Below, in pieces: positions 38,107 through 49,174 of a stretch of DNA of 64,000 bases; the first letter of the stretch is position 1; each line of letters opens with the position of its first letter. The translations under genes were made by a program, and so were the position numbers. Below the pieces are notes generated by a model. It was given only the letters and a program-made list of their open reading frames with translations. It had not been told where the DNA came from and did not search any database. Source of the DNA: Tragulus kanchil (taxonomy: Eukaryota > Chordata > Mammalia > Artiodactyla > Tragulidae); the NCBI GenBank assembly GCA_022376925.1, contig JAIOJX010000005.1, forward strand, positions 92,353,001 through 92,417,000, in the 5' to 3' direction.

Positions 38107-39132
38107 GTTGGTTACTTAATGCCTTCTGGTTAACTTGTTTTATCTTTCTTTCTACCCACCAAAAAGAAAGCTCTACCCATGAAAGTAAGACTCTGTATTC
38201 AAGCATTGTATCTCTAGTGCCCAGAACTGCATCTAAAACACAGAAGGTGATTAATAATAAATATTTATGAATTACTGGCTTGCAAAGATACCTTTTCCTA
38301 CATCTGAGGGATTCCCTTTGCTAACTTTTGGGAAGGGGCATAGGGAAAGGAAGCCTCCTGAGACCAAAAAATGGTTCCCTCGGTGTTTTTTTTCCCCTCA
38401 GTTAAAACCACCATTAACATCATAATTGGACCAGATAAATTCCATGCAGCAAGAGAAAATAAGAATATGCTCAAAACTGGCCATCACCGGGAGATCATTA
38501 TATAGTATTTCTACATATTTTTAAACTTCTGCCTCTAAACTCTTCTAAGTATAAAAAACAACTCATCTAAGATCTGATTAAGTATAAAAAACAACTCATC
38601 TAAGATCTGAGCTGATTTCATTCACACAGCTATCTCAGACCTCGCTAAGTATGGTGTTTTCTGAAAACATTAAGTGGAACATACACTTGTGATGTTTACC
38701 AGGCTGTTACCTACTAACTAAAGTTTCACAAAGAGCAGCTCACCTCCACTCTCAGATGTGTAAGACTTAAAATAGCCAGACAGCCTCACTACTCTTAGGA
38801 GAAGGTTTTCCCTTGCCCCTAACTGCCAGTGCAGGTTCCTTTGCTGCAGAGGATATGTAACGATTCCTAATGCCTTTAGAAGATCAGTGGGAAAAAGAAA
38901 AGGAACCCCCCCTCCCCAAACCTTGTGTGCTTCTGCTGATTTGACAGAAATACTGCAGGTCAGAGCAGCCTTTGGTTTGACATTTGCTGTCCCCAGTAGA
39001 CCATCAAGTGGATGGGGTCATACTTTTGAGTCTTGAAGAAAACAAAACTAAGCCTCAAGCTACCTGATTCTTATCTAAAGGAGTTTTTTGGAAAAGGTTA
39101 ATTTCTCAAAAATACCTTAAAACTAGAAACAG
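38107..39132. other. BICC1 intron with a 33-bp tandem repeat
   Basis: Unduplicated intron. The only structure seen is a perfect two-copy 33-bp direct repeat at 38547-38610 (unit starting AAGTATAAAAAACAACTC). No coding potential. Confidence 0.6.
38547..38610. repeat. 33-bp tandem repeat, two units
   Basis: AAGTATAAAAAACAACTCAT... starts at 38547 and again at 38580 with no mismatch over about 31 bases. Too short to belong to the 1.1 kb duplication series. Confidence 0.85.
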
Positions 39133-39754
39133 CTGCTCACTCCCGTTTCTAAATAACACGAACAAGGTGTCCAAAGCATCAGTTTCTTGCCTAAAGCAAG
39201 CTTGCTAGGGCAGGAAACCCACGAGCCTCGATTCCCCACACACGGAGTAACCACACAGGTCAGGACCCACTGGCTAAACAGGCTTCTCTAGAGCAGCATT
39301 CGACTTCTCTATTTGGTTTGGTTTTCTTTGGAAAAGAATAAGGAAAAGGAGTGTCTCTAACTACCCACTAATTCTTTTTTAACCTTTTATTTTGTATTGG
39401 GGTATAGCTAATTAACAAGTAATGTGACAGTTTTACCTGAATGGCAAAGGGACTCAGCCATACATATACATGTATCAATGCTCCCCCAAAACTCCCCTCC
39501 CATCCAGGCTGCCCCATAACACCAAGCAGAGTTCCATGTCATGTACAGTGGATAAGGTTACCCGTTTTGAATACAGCCGTGTGCACATGTCAGTTCCAAA
39601 CTCCCTAACTATCCCTTCCCGTTGCCCCTTCCCCAGGAAACCATAAGCTCATTCTCATGGTCTGTGGGACTGTTTCTGTTGTGACGTTCATTTCTATCAT
39701 TTCTTTTCATATTACACATATAAGGGATGTCAAATGATTTCTCCTGCTCTTTCT

Positions 39755-40105
39755 TTTTTTTTTTTTTATTCTTTTTTTTTTTTATTTTAAACATTTATTT
39801 ATTTATTTATTTTGGGGGGTGGGGTGGGGAGGGACGGGGACGGGCAGGCCCCTTCTATTGGGTCTTTCATTTGTCTATTTTCATCCGTCTTTGTTCTTTG
39901 GCTCCTGTGGGCCTCCCATCGCGGTGGCCTCTGTTGTTGCAGAGCTCTGGCTCTGGGCGCATGCGCTCCAGAGCTCTGGCTCAGTAATTGGACACATCAG
40001 TCCAGCCGCTCCGCAACACGTGGGATCTTCCCAGGCCAGGGCTCGAACCGGCGCCCCTTGCACTGCAAGGCGGTGTCCTTACCCACTTGACCACCAGGGA
40101 AGCCC
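39755..40105 (-). mobile_element. tRNA-Glu SINE (type A) nested in L1, copy 1
   Basis: An antisense SINE of the same type as at 20304, with a long T/ATTT tail. A 15-bp target-site duplication TCTCCTGCTCTTTCT at 39740-39754 and 40106-40120 shows it jumped into the L1. The short open frames across it in three plus-strand frames are repeat shadows. Confidence 0.9.
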
Positions 40106-40913
40106 TCTCCTGCTCTTTCTGACTTCGCTCAGTATGACAGCCTCTAGGTCCACCCATGTCGCTGCAAATGGCATTATTTTATTTTTTTAATGGCGGTGTA
40201 ATATTCCATTTAAATATGTACCACATCAGCTTTATCCTTTCATCTACTGATGGACATTTAGGTGGTTTTCATGTCTTGGCCACTGTAGACACTGCTCACT
40301 CCCGTTTCTAAATAACACGAACAAGGTGTCCAAAGCATCAGTTTCTTGCCTAAAGCAAGCTTGCTAGGGCAGGAAACCCACGAGCCTCGATTCCCCACAC
40401 ACGGAGTAACCACACAGGTCAGGACCCACTGGCTAAACAGGCTTCTCTAGAGCAGCATTCGACTTCTCTATTTGGTTTGGTTTTCTTTGGAAAAGAATAA
40501 GGAAAAGGAGTGTCTCTAACTACCCACTAATTCTTTTTTAACCTTTTATTTTGTATTGGGGTATAGCTAATTAACAAGTAATGTGACAGTTTTACCTGAA
40601 TGGCAAAGGGACTCAGCCATACATATACATGTATCAATGCTCCCCCAAAACTCCCCTCCCATCCAGGCTGCCCCATAACACCAAGCAGAGTTCCATGTCA
40701 TGTACAGTGGATAAGGTTACCCGTTTTGAATACAGCCGTGTGCACATGTCAGTTCCAAACTCCCTAACTATCCCTTCCCGTTGCCCCTTCCCCAGGAAAC
40801 CATAAGCTCATTCTCATGGTCTGTGGGACTGTTTCTGTTGTGACGTTCATTTCTATCATTTCTTTTCATATTACACATATAAGGGATGTCAAATGATTTC
40901 TCCTGCTCTTTCT

Positions 40914-41261
40914 TTTTTTTTTTTTTATTCTTTTTTTTTTTTATTTTAAACATTTATTTATTTATTTATTTTGGGGGGTGGGGTGGGGAGGGACGGGACG
41001 GCAGGCCCTTCTATTGGGTCTTTCATTTGTCTATTTTCATCCGTCTTTGTTCTTTGGCTCCTGTGGGCCTCCCATCGCGGTGGCCTCTGTTGTTGCAGAG
41101 CTCTGGCTCTGGGCGCATGCGCTCCAGAGCTCTGGCTCAGTAATTGGACACATCAGTCCAGCCGCTCCGCAACACGTGGGATCTTCCCAGGCCAGGGCTC
41201 GAACCGGCGCCCCTTGCACTGCAAGGCGGTGTCCTTACCCACTTGACCACCAGGGAAGCCC
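40914..41261 (-). mobile_element. tRNA-Glu SINE (type A), duplicate of 39755 copy
   Basis: The same insertion with the same target sites, 1159 bp away, minus a few bases in homopolymers. A product of duplication 16. Confidence 0.88.
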
Positions 41262-41559
41262 TCTCCTGCTCTTTCTGACTTCGCTCAGTATGACAGCCTC
41301 TAGGTCCACCCATGTCGCTGCAAATGGCATTATTTTATTTTTTTAATGGCGGTGTAATATTCCATTTAAATATGTACCACATCAGCTTTATCCTTTCATC
41401 TACTGATGGACATTTAGGTGGTTTTCATGTCTTGGCCACTGTAGACACTGCAGCAATGAACCCCGAGGTTCACATATCCTTTCAGATCATGTTTTTCTCT
41501 GGATATATGCCCAGGAGTGGGATTGCAGGGTCATATGGTAGCTCTATTTTTAGATTTTT

Positions 41560-41837
41560 TTTTAAACATTTTCTCTTTTGGCCACTTCTGTTGGTTTTTC
41601 ATTTGTCTATTTTCATCCATCTTTGTTCTTTGGCCTGTGTGGGCCTCCCATCACAGTGGCCTCTGTTGCTGCTGAGCACTGGCTCTGGGCACATGCACTC
41701 CAGAGCTCTGGCTTGGTAGTTAGACACATCGGTCCAGCTGCTCCACAGCATGTGAGATCTTCCCAGTCCAGGGATCAAACCGGCACCTCTTGCACTGCAA
41801 GGCGGTATCCTTACCCACTGGACCACCAGGGAAGCCC
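41560..41837 (-). mobile_element. tRNA-Glu SINE (type A) nested in the same L1
   Basis: A second, more diverged SINE of this type (CACATCGGTCCAGCTGCTCC in place of the GC-rich version). A target-site duplication of about 15 bp, TATTTTTAGATTTTT, is at 41545-41559 and 41838-41852. More substitutions at CpG sites suggest it is older than the SINE at 39755. Confidence 0.88.
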
Positions 41838-44094
41838 TATTTTTAGATTTTTAAGGAACCTCGATACAGTTCTCCATGATGGCTATGCCCACTTACATTC
41901 CCTACAACAGTGCAGGAGGGTTCCTTTCTCTCCACATCTTCTCCAGTATTTATTGTTTGTGGATTTTTTTTGATGATAGACATTATGGCTGTAACTACCC
42001 TCTGATTTTAAAATATTAATACAAGTAGAGATGTGGTCAATCTTCTAAAAAATAAATTTAGGTTCTCTCCACTTTTCCCCAGGTCTTTCTCAACTCCCTA
42101 CCCTGTCCCTTTGTTCTACCCCAAAAAAGCAATCCTCGCTAATTTTCCAGTTCACTAATTAACCCTTTGAGCTTTAGCAGAATAGAGAAGGGCAGGCACC
42201 TGCACAGAGCAGCTGCTTCAGAATATCATCATTTTATGGAAAGACCCTTTCACTTCCTTTCAATGGCTTTGGTATAGATGGAGAAAGGTTCAAGTCCTCC
42301 ACACTGTGAGAGTCTAGAACGATTCCCTCAGAAAACCTGGCTCTCTCTCTTCCTCAGCACTGTTTAAAGGGGCTGAGTAAAAGCTGACTACATGGTGAAT
42401 GCCCTAGCACCGATCTCGCTGGTCTCACCTTCTCCCCCATCTTTCAGTGTGAATGAGCAGTTAGACCTTAGCCAGGAAGGTGGAATAGGCTGGCTCCAGA
42501 GAACCAAAGCAAGAAAAGCCACAGGAGGGGTTTCAGCCACTGAGTCAGGATCTTGCACACTCCTGCCTACAGAAAATGGTCTGCTCGTCCTTGGACAAGA
42601 GCCAGGGCCAAGGTCTTCAAGGTTTTGATATCACTTCCGAGTCATTCCCCTTATGGTATGTCCCTGTGCTTCCAGGAAGAAGTGTTTCCAGGAGAGTCAG
42701 ACTAAGCTTTTGGTGAAAAGGTAGACTACTGGTTCCTGCTGGCTCTTTCCTTGATGAGTGAGACGCTGGGTGAAGAATCTGCATTTTAAGTCTGCCAAGG
42801 GATTCTTAATGTCCTTTAAAATACAGCAACGTGGTTCTAGAGCATATATAAATCACCTTGCTACATACCCTCTTGAATTAAACCTTTAGGAAGAGAAGTA
42901 TGGCCCAGCACTCGGTTTTTAACCCCAGCTGCTCCACAGCATGTGAGATCTTCCCAGTCCAGGGATCAAACCGGCACCTCTTGCACTGCAAGGCGGTATC
43001 CTTACCCACTGGACCACCAGGGAAGCCCTATTTTTAGATTTTTAAGGAACCTCGATACAGTTCTCCATGATGGCTATGCCCACTTACATTCCCTACAACA
43101 GTGCAGGAGGGTTCCTTTCTCTCCACATCTTCTCCAGTATTTATTGTTTGTGGATTTTTTTTGATGATAGACATTATGGCTGTAACTACCCTCTGATTTT
43201 AAAATATTAATACAAGTAGAGATGTGGTCAATCTTCTAAAAAATAAATTTAGGTTCTCTCCACTTTTCCCCAGGTCTTTCTCAACTCCCTACCCTGTCCC
43301 TTTGTTCTACCCCAAAAAAGCAATCCTCGCTAATTTTCCAGTTCACTAATTAACCCTTTGAGCTTTAGCAGAATAGAGAGAAGGGCAGGCACCTGCACAG
43401 AGCAGCTGCTTCAGAATATCATCATTTTATGGAAAGACCCTTTCACTTCCTTTCAATGGCTTTGGTATAGATGGAGAAAGGTTCAAGTCCTCCACACTGT
43501 GAGAGTCTAGAACGATTCCCTCAGAAAACCTGGCTCTCTCTCTTCCTCAGCACTGTTTAAAGGGGCTGAGTAAAAGCTGACTACATGGTGAATGCCCTAG
43601 CACCGATCTCGCTGGTCTCACCTTCTCCCCCATCTTTCAGTGTGAATGAGCAGTTAGACCTTAGCCAGGAAGGTGGAATAGGCTGGCTCCAGAGAACCAA
43701 AGCAAGAAAAGCCACAGGAGGGGTTTCAGCCACTGAGTCAGGATCTTGCACACTCCTGCCTACAGAAAATGGTCTGCTCGTCCTTGGACAAGAGCCAGGG
43801 CCAAGGTCTTCAAGGTTTTGATATCACTTCCGAGTCATTCCCCTTATGGTATGTCCCTGTGCTTCCAGGAAGAAGTGTTTCCAGGAGAGTCAGACTAAGC
43901 TTTTGGTGAAAAGGTAGACTACTGGTTCCTGCTGGCTCTTTCCTTGATGAGTGAGACGCTGGGTGAAGAATCTGCATTTTTAAGTCTGCCAAGGGATTCT
44001 TAATGTCCTTTAAAATACAGCAACGTGGTTCTAGAGCATATATAAATCACCTTGCTACATACCCTCTTGAATTAAACCTTTAGGAAGAGAAGTA
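41734..44094. repeat. Tandem duplication 17 (period 1191-1193 bp)
   Basis: Copy A 41734-42890, about 34 bp of filler, copy B 42925-44094. It starts in the middle of the SINE at 41560, so a SINE half and an L1 end recur at 42925-43191. Internal differences are GAGAAGG versus GAGAGAAGG and a T run. The rest is plain intron without features. Confidence 0.95.
42925..43191 (-). mobile_element. SINE and L1 fragments, duplicate
   Basis: The proximal 105 bp of the SINE (42925-43029) plus the last 150 bp of the antisense L1, copied by duplication 17. There is no left target site because the block begins inside the SINE. Confidence 0.85.
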
Positions 44095-44477
44095 TAAAGA
44101 AATTTTGTAAAATGAATTCAAGTTCTTTCTCTGACAACAAGAGCCACGACCTCAACTAAGATGCTAATTGACCTGGGACCCTTTTCCTCACTGGCAGTTT
44201 ATAGGGATCAAGTACGCCTGTGGGTGAAAGTGTACTGTATCAGCCTCAAAGAAAGAAATGAGTGTGATTTAAGGTAATTACTACTGGCACAGTCTGTGTT
44301 CATATAATACTCTGAGGTATTACTTTCTATTTAAAAAGCCTATCTCGCCTGAATGTGCAGAAATACTTCCAGCAATCAGCATTCATATATGTATATGAAT
44401 CACATCTTTCATCAGGCTCTTGGTTTTCCTCAGGGGAAAGTTCTTTGGTGGAAATAACAGTAGCTGCTAAATATTAC
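44095..44477. other. BICC1 intron, nothing recognised
   Basis: Unduplicated intron. Short open frames only. Confidence 0.55.
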
Positions 44478-44640
44478 CAAGAACTTCCTGCACACCACGG
44501 TAAGCACTGGATGCCTTCTCCCACAGCATCCTCAAAATAACTGCAATGAGAAAACGGGCTCAGAGGTGTGAAGTCACTCATCAAGGCTGTATGTGCGCCG
44601 GAGGTGGCTGTCGGGTCCCACAGCCCCTGCACCTGACAAC
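44478..44640 (+). repeat. MIR SINE remnant
   Basis: Contains ACTTCCTGCACACCACGGTA, CTCAAAATAACTGCAATGAG, GAAGTCACTCATCAAGGCTG in MIR core order (size/abundance, dinucleotide, AAGGTCAC-like). One of the few repeats in this part that is not duplicated. Confidence 0.6.
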
Positions 44641-45310
44641 TGCTTTATTAAAACAATCATCATTTCAACCTGTCACTCTGGTCTCTGGGAACAGAACTGA
44701 ATTAGCATTTATACCATGAACTGTTTCATCTCTGAAACTCCAGGCACACCATTAACCACCTAAAGCTCCACTCCACTGAAGCAACATGGACGGCCACAAG
44801 TCCACCATCAGTGGAGGGCTAAGAATGGGCACAGGAGTGTTAGGGTCTCTGCCAATGAAAGATGTTCATTTTTCTCCCGGAGCTATAATGGCAGAAAAGG
44901 GGCGTATACCTCCTAGGGCCTCAAATTTTTCATAATGGCTCCTGCATTCTAGCTGCTGACAGTAGCCTCAGTCTTTACGTACGCCCTGCCAGGTTGCTGC
45001 TGTTCAGACTGACAAGGAAATTCGCAGGAGACTGTGCTTTTCAGTCTTTCAATAGTATTTTCTTTGTCACTTTCTCAAAGAGACAAAAAAAATTGTGTGT
45101 TTGCTTTGGCCTTTGGTCAACATTCTAATTCATGACAAAGAGAATGGGTGGAAAAATGAAGGTCGATCTAAAAATGCAAGTGATTAGACTAACAATTATG
45201 AAATCCTTAACTAGCATTTATTTTTCGGCCTTCGGTGTTCTGGTTGGACATTGTGATTATTGGATTCAGCATTTTCATCCATGTTTTGGGTTTGCGCAGT
45301 CTCCATGGTT

Positions 45311-45453
45311 TTGTGTGTGTGTGTGTGTGTGCAACCCCACTCACAAAAAACTTAGAGTCAACATCTGACACTCTCCAACTCTGTGTGTGTGTGTGTGTGT
45401 GTGTGTGCAACCCCACTCACAAAGGACTTAAAGCCAACGTCTGACACTCTCCA

Positions 45454-45494
<41 letters not shown>

Positions 45495-45537
45495 AACCGC
45501 ACTCACAAAAGACTTAAAGCCAACATCTGACACACTC
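45311..45537. repeat. Compound (TG)n minisatellite, copy 1
   Basis: Three tandem units of about 70-85 bp. Each is a TG tract (growing from about 10 to about 18 dinucleotides) followed by CAACCCCACTCACAAA, ACTTAAAGCCAAC and CTGACACTCTCCAACTC. The Val-Cys and Thr-His dipeptide open frames on both strands are artefacts of the tract. Confidence 0.9.
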
Positions 45538-46337
45538 TAACTGAAAAGGCCTTGCTGCATGAGTCACGTACAGCCAGCAGAGAAGCAAAGATCTCTGGAT
45601 CCCTTCTCCCTGTGGTAAGGATGCCAGCTTCCCCATCTTACCCTGAGCCAACATCTGGGAAGCATAATATTTTGGAGCTCTTGTTTGCAATACTTCCTGC
45701 TGTCCTATGGCATATCTGAACACACTGAATTAGCATTTATACCATGAACTGTTTCATCTCTGAAACTCCAGGCACACCATTAACCACCTAAAGCTCCACT
45801 CCACTGAAGCAACATGGACGCCACAAGTCCACCATCAGTGGAGGGCTAAGAATGGGCACAGGAGTGTTAGGGTCTCTGCCAATGAAAGATGTTCATTTTT
45901 CTCCCGGAGCTATAATGGCAGAAAAGGGGCGTATACCTCCTAGGGCCTCAAATTTTTCATAATGGCTCCTGCATTCTAGCTGCTGACAGTAGCCTCAGTC
46001 TTTACGTACGCCCTGCCAGGTTGCTGCTGTTCAGACTGACAAGGAAATTCGCAGGAGACTGTGCTTTTCAGTCTTTCAATAGTATTTTCTTTGTCACTTT
46101 CTCAAAGAGACAAAAAAAATTGTGTGTTTGCTTTGGCCTTTGGTCAACATTCTAATTCATGACAAAGAGAATGGGTGGAAAAATGAAGGTCGATCTAAAA
46201 ATGCAAGTGATTAGACTAACAATTATGAAATCCTTAACTAGCATTTATTTTTCGGCCTTCGGTGTTCTGGTTGGACATTGTGATTATTGGATTCAGCATT
46301 TTCATCCATGTTTTGGGTTTGCGCAGTCTCCATGGTT

Positions 46338-46480
46338 TTGTGTGTGTGTGTGTGTGTGCAACCCCACTCACAAAAGACTTAGAGTCAACATCTGACACTC
46401 TCCAACTCTGTGTGTGTGTGTGTGTGTGTGTGTGCAACCCCACTCACAAAGGACTTAAAGCCAACGTCTGACACTCTCCA

Positions 46481-46521
<41 letters not shown>

Positions 46522-46564
46522 AACCGCACTCACAAAAGACTTAAAGCCAACATCTGACACACTC
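46338..46564. repeat. Compound (TG)n minisatellite, duplicate copy
   Basis: The same three-unit array 1027 bp away with identical tract lengths and one substitution. Part of duplication 18. Confidence 0.9.
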
Positions 46565-47167
46565 TAACTGAAAAGGCCTTGCTGCATGAGTCACGTACAG
46601 CCAGCAGAGAAGCAAAGATCTCTGGATCCCTTCTCCCTGTGGTAAGGATGCCAGCTTCCCCATCTTACCCTGAGCCAACATCTGGGAAGCATAATATTTT
46701 GGAGCTCTTGTTTGCAATACTTCCTGCTGTCCTATGGCATATCTGAACACACTGAATTTTTAACTCGGGTCTGAGAACTTGTTTTTGTTGAGTACTTGCC
46801 TTTTTTCACCCCTATGGTGGGCTTGGGAGCAATACCCTGGAATAAAGGGATTCCTTATATATATATTTTATGGCATATTACATCTGTCCTCTGCTCAATC
46901 TCAGCCCTGCTCGACAATTCTCCCCGAACAAAAACACCTTTATCCAAATGTACCTCTACTGCACAGCTGACCAACAACTTTGAAAGAAAACATACAAAGA
47001 TCATAATAATATTAGATTATTTCCATTTCATAGAAATTCATTTACAACAATAGAAATTAAATCAAACTGCCATTAAGTCATTGTTCTTATGTAAAGAATG
47101 GGAGAGGAGAAGATGTTCTTTTGCTGAGAGAAGAGACAGGAAGACTAAGTAGGCCATGGCTACAAAC

Positions 47168-47322
47168 CTCAAAAGTGGTCGTCATCGTGGGCTTATATGA
47201 CACATGGTTGGCCCTTCTCAACTCCTTGATAGTTTCAGCCGGCATGGATTTAGAAAACCCCAGGCCACTCCAGGTGTTTGTGGGTGTTCTGACCTCCGTC
47301 ACCACGGGTTTCTTTAACATAG
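47168..47322 (-). CDS. BICC1: BICC1 exon AMLKKPVVTEV...TTTFE, copy 1
   Basis: A 155-nt exon. Two bases complete an Ala codon, then 51 codons begin MLKKPVVTEVRTPTNTWSGL and end MTTTFE. The acceptor is CCAAAG at 47323 and the donor GAG|GTTTGTAG is at 47167, a GT donor with a weak +3/+4. The exon contributes to the conserved segment before the SAM domain and leaves in phase 0 to GSSMS of the next exon. Assignment to BICC1 rests on recalled similarity and on perfect phase compatibility with both neighbours. Confidence 0.92.
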
Positions 47323-47374
47323 CTTTGGAAAACAGAACAAAAAACAAATGCTTGCTATTTTTAATGTATTTCTT

Positions 47375-47696
47375 TTTTTTTTTTTTTAAAGATTGATTTA
47401 TTTATTTGCGGGGGTCGGGTTGGGGAGGGAGGGGAGCAGGCGGGCCACTTCTATTGGTCTTTCTCTATTTTCATCCGTCTTTGTTCTTTGGCTCCTGTGG
47501 GCCTCCCATCGCGGTGGCGTCTGTCGTTGCAGAGCACCGGCTCTGGGCGCATGTGCACCAGAGCTCCGGCTCGGTAATTGGACACATGGGTCCAGCCACT
47601 CTGCGGCACGTGGGATCTTCCCAGGCCAGGGATCGAACCGGCGCCCCTTGCACTGCAAGGCGGTGTCCTTACCCACTGGACCACGAGGGGAAGCCC
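47375..47696 (-). mobile_element. tRNA-Glu SINE (type A) in a BICC1 intron, copy 1
   Basis: An antisense SINE with a 12-bp target-site duplication AATGTATTTCTT at 47363-47374 and 47697-47708. It lies between the exon at 47168 and the microexon at 48005, in a short intron of 682 bp. The body is well preserved, with many intact CpG sites, so it is probably young. Confidence 0.9.
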
Positions 47697-48004
47697 AATG
47701 TATTTCTTAAATGTAATATTGATGAGTGTTATTTCTTTGATAGATGTAAAGAAATTATCACTGAATATTTAACACAAAAATGTCTTGTCTTCATAAAACA
47801 GTAACGGTAAATTTTAAAATAATTTGTTCTTAATTGATCTAATGCTAATCTATTCAATTTCAACAAAGCTTATACAAGTTGAACTTAAACATTCTGGGTT
47901 TCCTTTTATGAATGTCCAATTTCTCAGTTTAATATCAATACTGGAAAGCCTTTTATGTGTCTTCTGAAAAAAATCAAAGTATAGATCATTAATGTATCGC
48001 TTAC

Positions 48005-48044
48005 CTTTGGTTGCTAATAGCTTCTTTTGTTCATAGTCAAATGC
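48005..48044 (-). CDS. BICC1: BICC1 40-nt microexon AFDYEQKKLLATK, copy 1
   Basis: A 40-nt exon encoding AFDYEQKKLLATK plus the first base of the next codon. The acceptor is TTTCCAG at 48045 and the donor AAAG|GTAAGC is at 48004. It enters in phase 0 from NMQ of the upstream exon and leaves with a G that joins CT of the next exon to make Ala. The residue order NMQ-AFDYEQKKLLATK-AMLKKP agrees with mammalian BICC1 as I remember it. The larger open frame at 47850-48248 that contains it is intron read-through, not a gene. A second copy lies 1170 bp to the right. Confidence 0.88.
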
Positions 48045-48334
48045 CTGGAAAGAAAACAGAAAATCTTTACTGTCAGTCTCTCCAAATGTCATGCCAATGC
48101 TCCATGAAGATTCTGAATACAATCCAGGCATCTGCCTAAGACAAATGCTAAGCTCTGCACCATAATGTGACAGTAATCCATGCAATTCTGATAAACTTAA
48201 GCATGTTTTCAAAACTGCAAAAAAAATTTTAAAGTAGAAAAAGTTCATTGTTCTTAAGTAAAGAATGGGAGAGGAGAAGATGTTCTTTTGCTGAGAGAAG
48301 AGACAGGAAGACTAAGTAGGCCATGGCTACAAAC

Positions 48335-48489
48335 CTCAAAAGTGGTCGTCATCGTGGGCTTATATGACACATGGTTGGCCCTTCTCAACTCCTTGATAGT
48401 TTCAGCCGGCATGGATTTAGAAAACCCCAGGCCACTCCAGGTGTTTGTGGGTGTTCTGACCTCCGTCACCACGGGTTTCTTTAACATAG
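48335..48489 (-). CDS. BICC1: BICC1 exon AMLKKPVV...TTTFE, duplicate copy 2
   Basis: An identical copy 1167 bp from the exon at 47168-47322, with splice sites preserved. It lies between the two copies of the microexon, so the assembled order on the minus strand is microexon, this exon, microexon, this exon. 155 nt is not a multiple of three, so inclusion of both would shift frame. I treat it as redundant. Confidence 0.87.
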
Positions 48490-48541
48490 CTTTGGAAAAC
48501 AGAACAAAAAACAAATGCTTGCTATTTTTAATGTATTTCTT

Positions 48542-48866
48542 TTTTTTTTTTTTTAAAGATTGATTTATTTATTTGGGGGGGGGGTCGGGTTGGGGAGGGA
48601 GGGGAGTGGGCGGGCCACTTCTATTGGTCTTTCTCTATTTTCATCCGTCTTTGTTCTTTGGCTCCTGTGGGCCTCCCATCGCGGTGGCGTCTGTCGTTGC
48701 AGAGCACCGGCTCTGGGCGCATGTGCACCAGAGCTCCGGCTCGGTAATTGGACACATGGGTCCAGCCACTCTGCGGCACGTGGGATCTTCCCAGGCCAGG
48801 GATCGAACCGGCGCCCCTTGCACTGCAAGGCGGTGTCCTTACCCACTGGACCACGAGGGGAAGCCC
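48542..48866 (-). mobile_element. tRNA-Glu SINE (type A), duplicate copy
   Basis: The same insertion 1167-1170 bp on, with two substitutions and a G-run change in the head. Flanking target sites are copied with it. Confidence 0.88.
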
Positions 48867-49174
48867 AATGTATTTCTTAAATGTAATATTGATGAGTGTT
48901 ATTTCTTTGATAGATGTAAAGAAATTATCACTGAATATTTAACACAAAAATGTCTTGTCTTCATAAAACAGTAACGGTAAATTTTAAAATAATTTGTTCT
49001 TAATTGATCTAATGCTAATCTATTCAATTTCAACAAAGCTTATACAAGTTGAACTTAAACATTCTGGGTTTCCTTTTATGAATGTCCAATTTCTCAGTTT
49101 AATATCAATACTGGAAAGCCTTTTATGTGTCTTCTGAAAAAAATCAAAGTATAGATCATTAATGTATCGCTTAC

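Larger units (their letters stand above)
39133..41451. repeat. Tandem duplication 16 (period 1159 bp)
   Basis: Copy A 39133-40291, copy B 40292-41451, sharing CTGC at the junction. It contains the start of an antisense L1 and the SINE nested in it. Copy B is 1-3 bases shorter in G/C runs of the SINE head. Confidence 0.95.
39367..41991 (-). mobile_element. Antisense L1 LINE 3' end with two nested SINEs
   Basis: On the plus strand: TTTATTTTGTATTGGGGTAT, later TGTAATATTCCATTTAAATA, CCACTGTAGACACTGCAGCA, ATATGCCCAGGAGTGGGATT, CTCCACATCTTCTCCAGTAT, all antisense L1 3'UTR/ORF2-end sequence. A 9-bp target-site duplication TAACTACCC flanks it at 39358-39366 and 41992-42000. Duplication 16 and two SINE insertions inflate its length; the L1 itself is about 0.9 kb. 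Confidence 0.82.
44697..46757. repeat. Tandem duplication 18 (period 1028-1027 bp)
   Basis: Copy A 44697-45724, copy B 45725-46757, joined through CACTGAATT. Two differences seen: one G in a GG pair (GGACGGCC versus GGACGCC) and one A/G substitution near 45349. All three (TG)n tracts have the same length in both copies. Confidence 0.95.

Noticed and set aside
39727..41973. Several overlapping plus-strand frames of 85-135 codons
   Set aside because: They are translations of antisense SINE and L1 sequence; similar peptides recur at each SINE copy.
45132..46471. Val-Cys and Thr-His dipeptide repeat proteins
   Set aside because: They are frames through (TG)n/(CA)n tracts.
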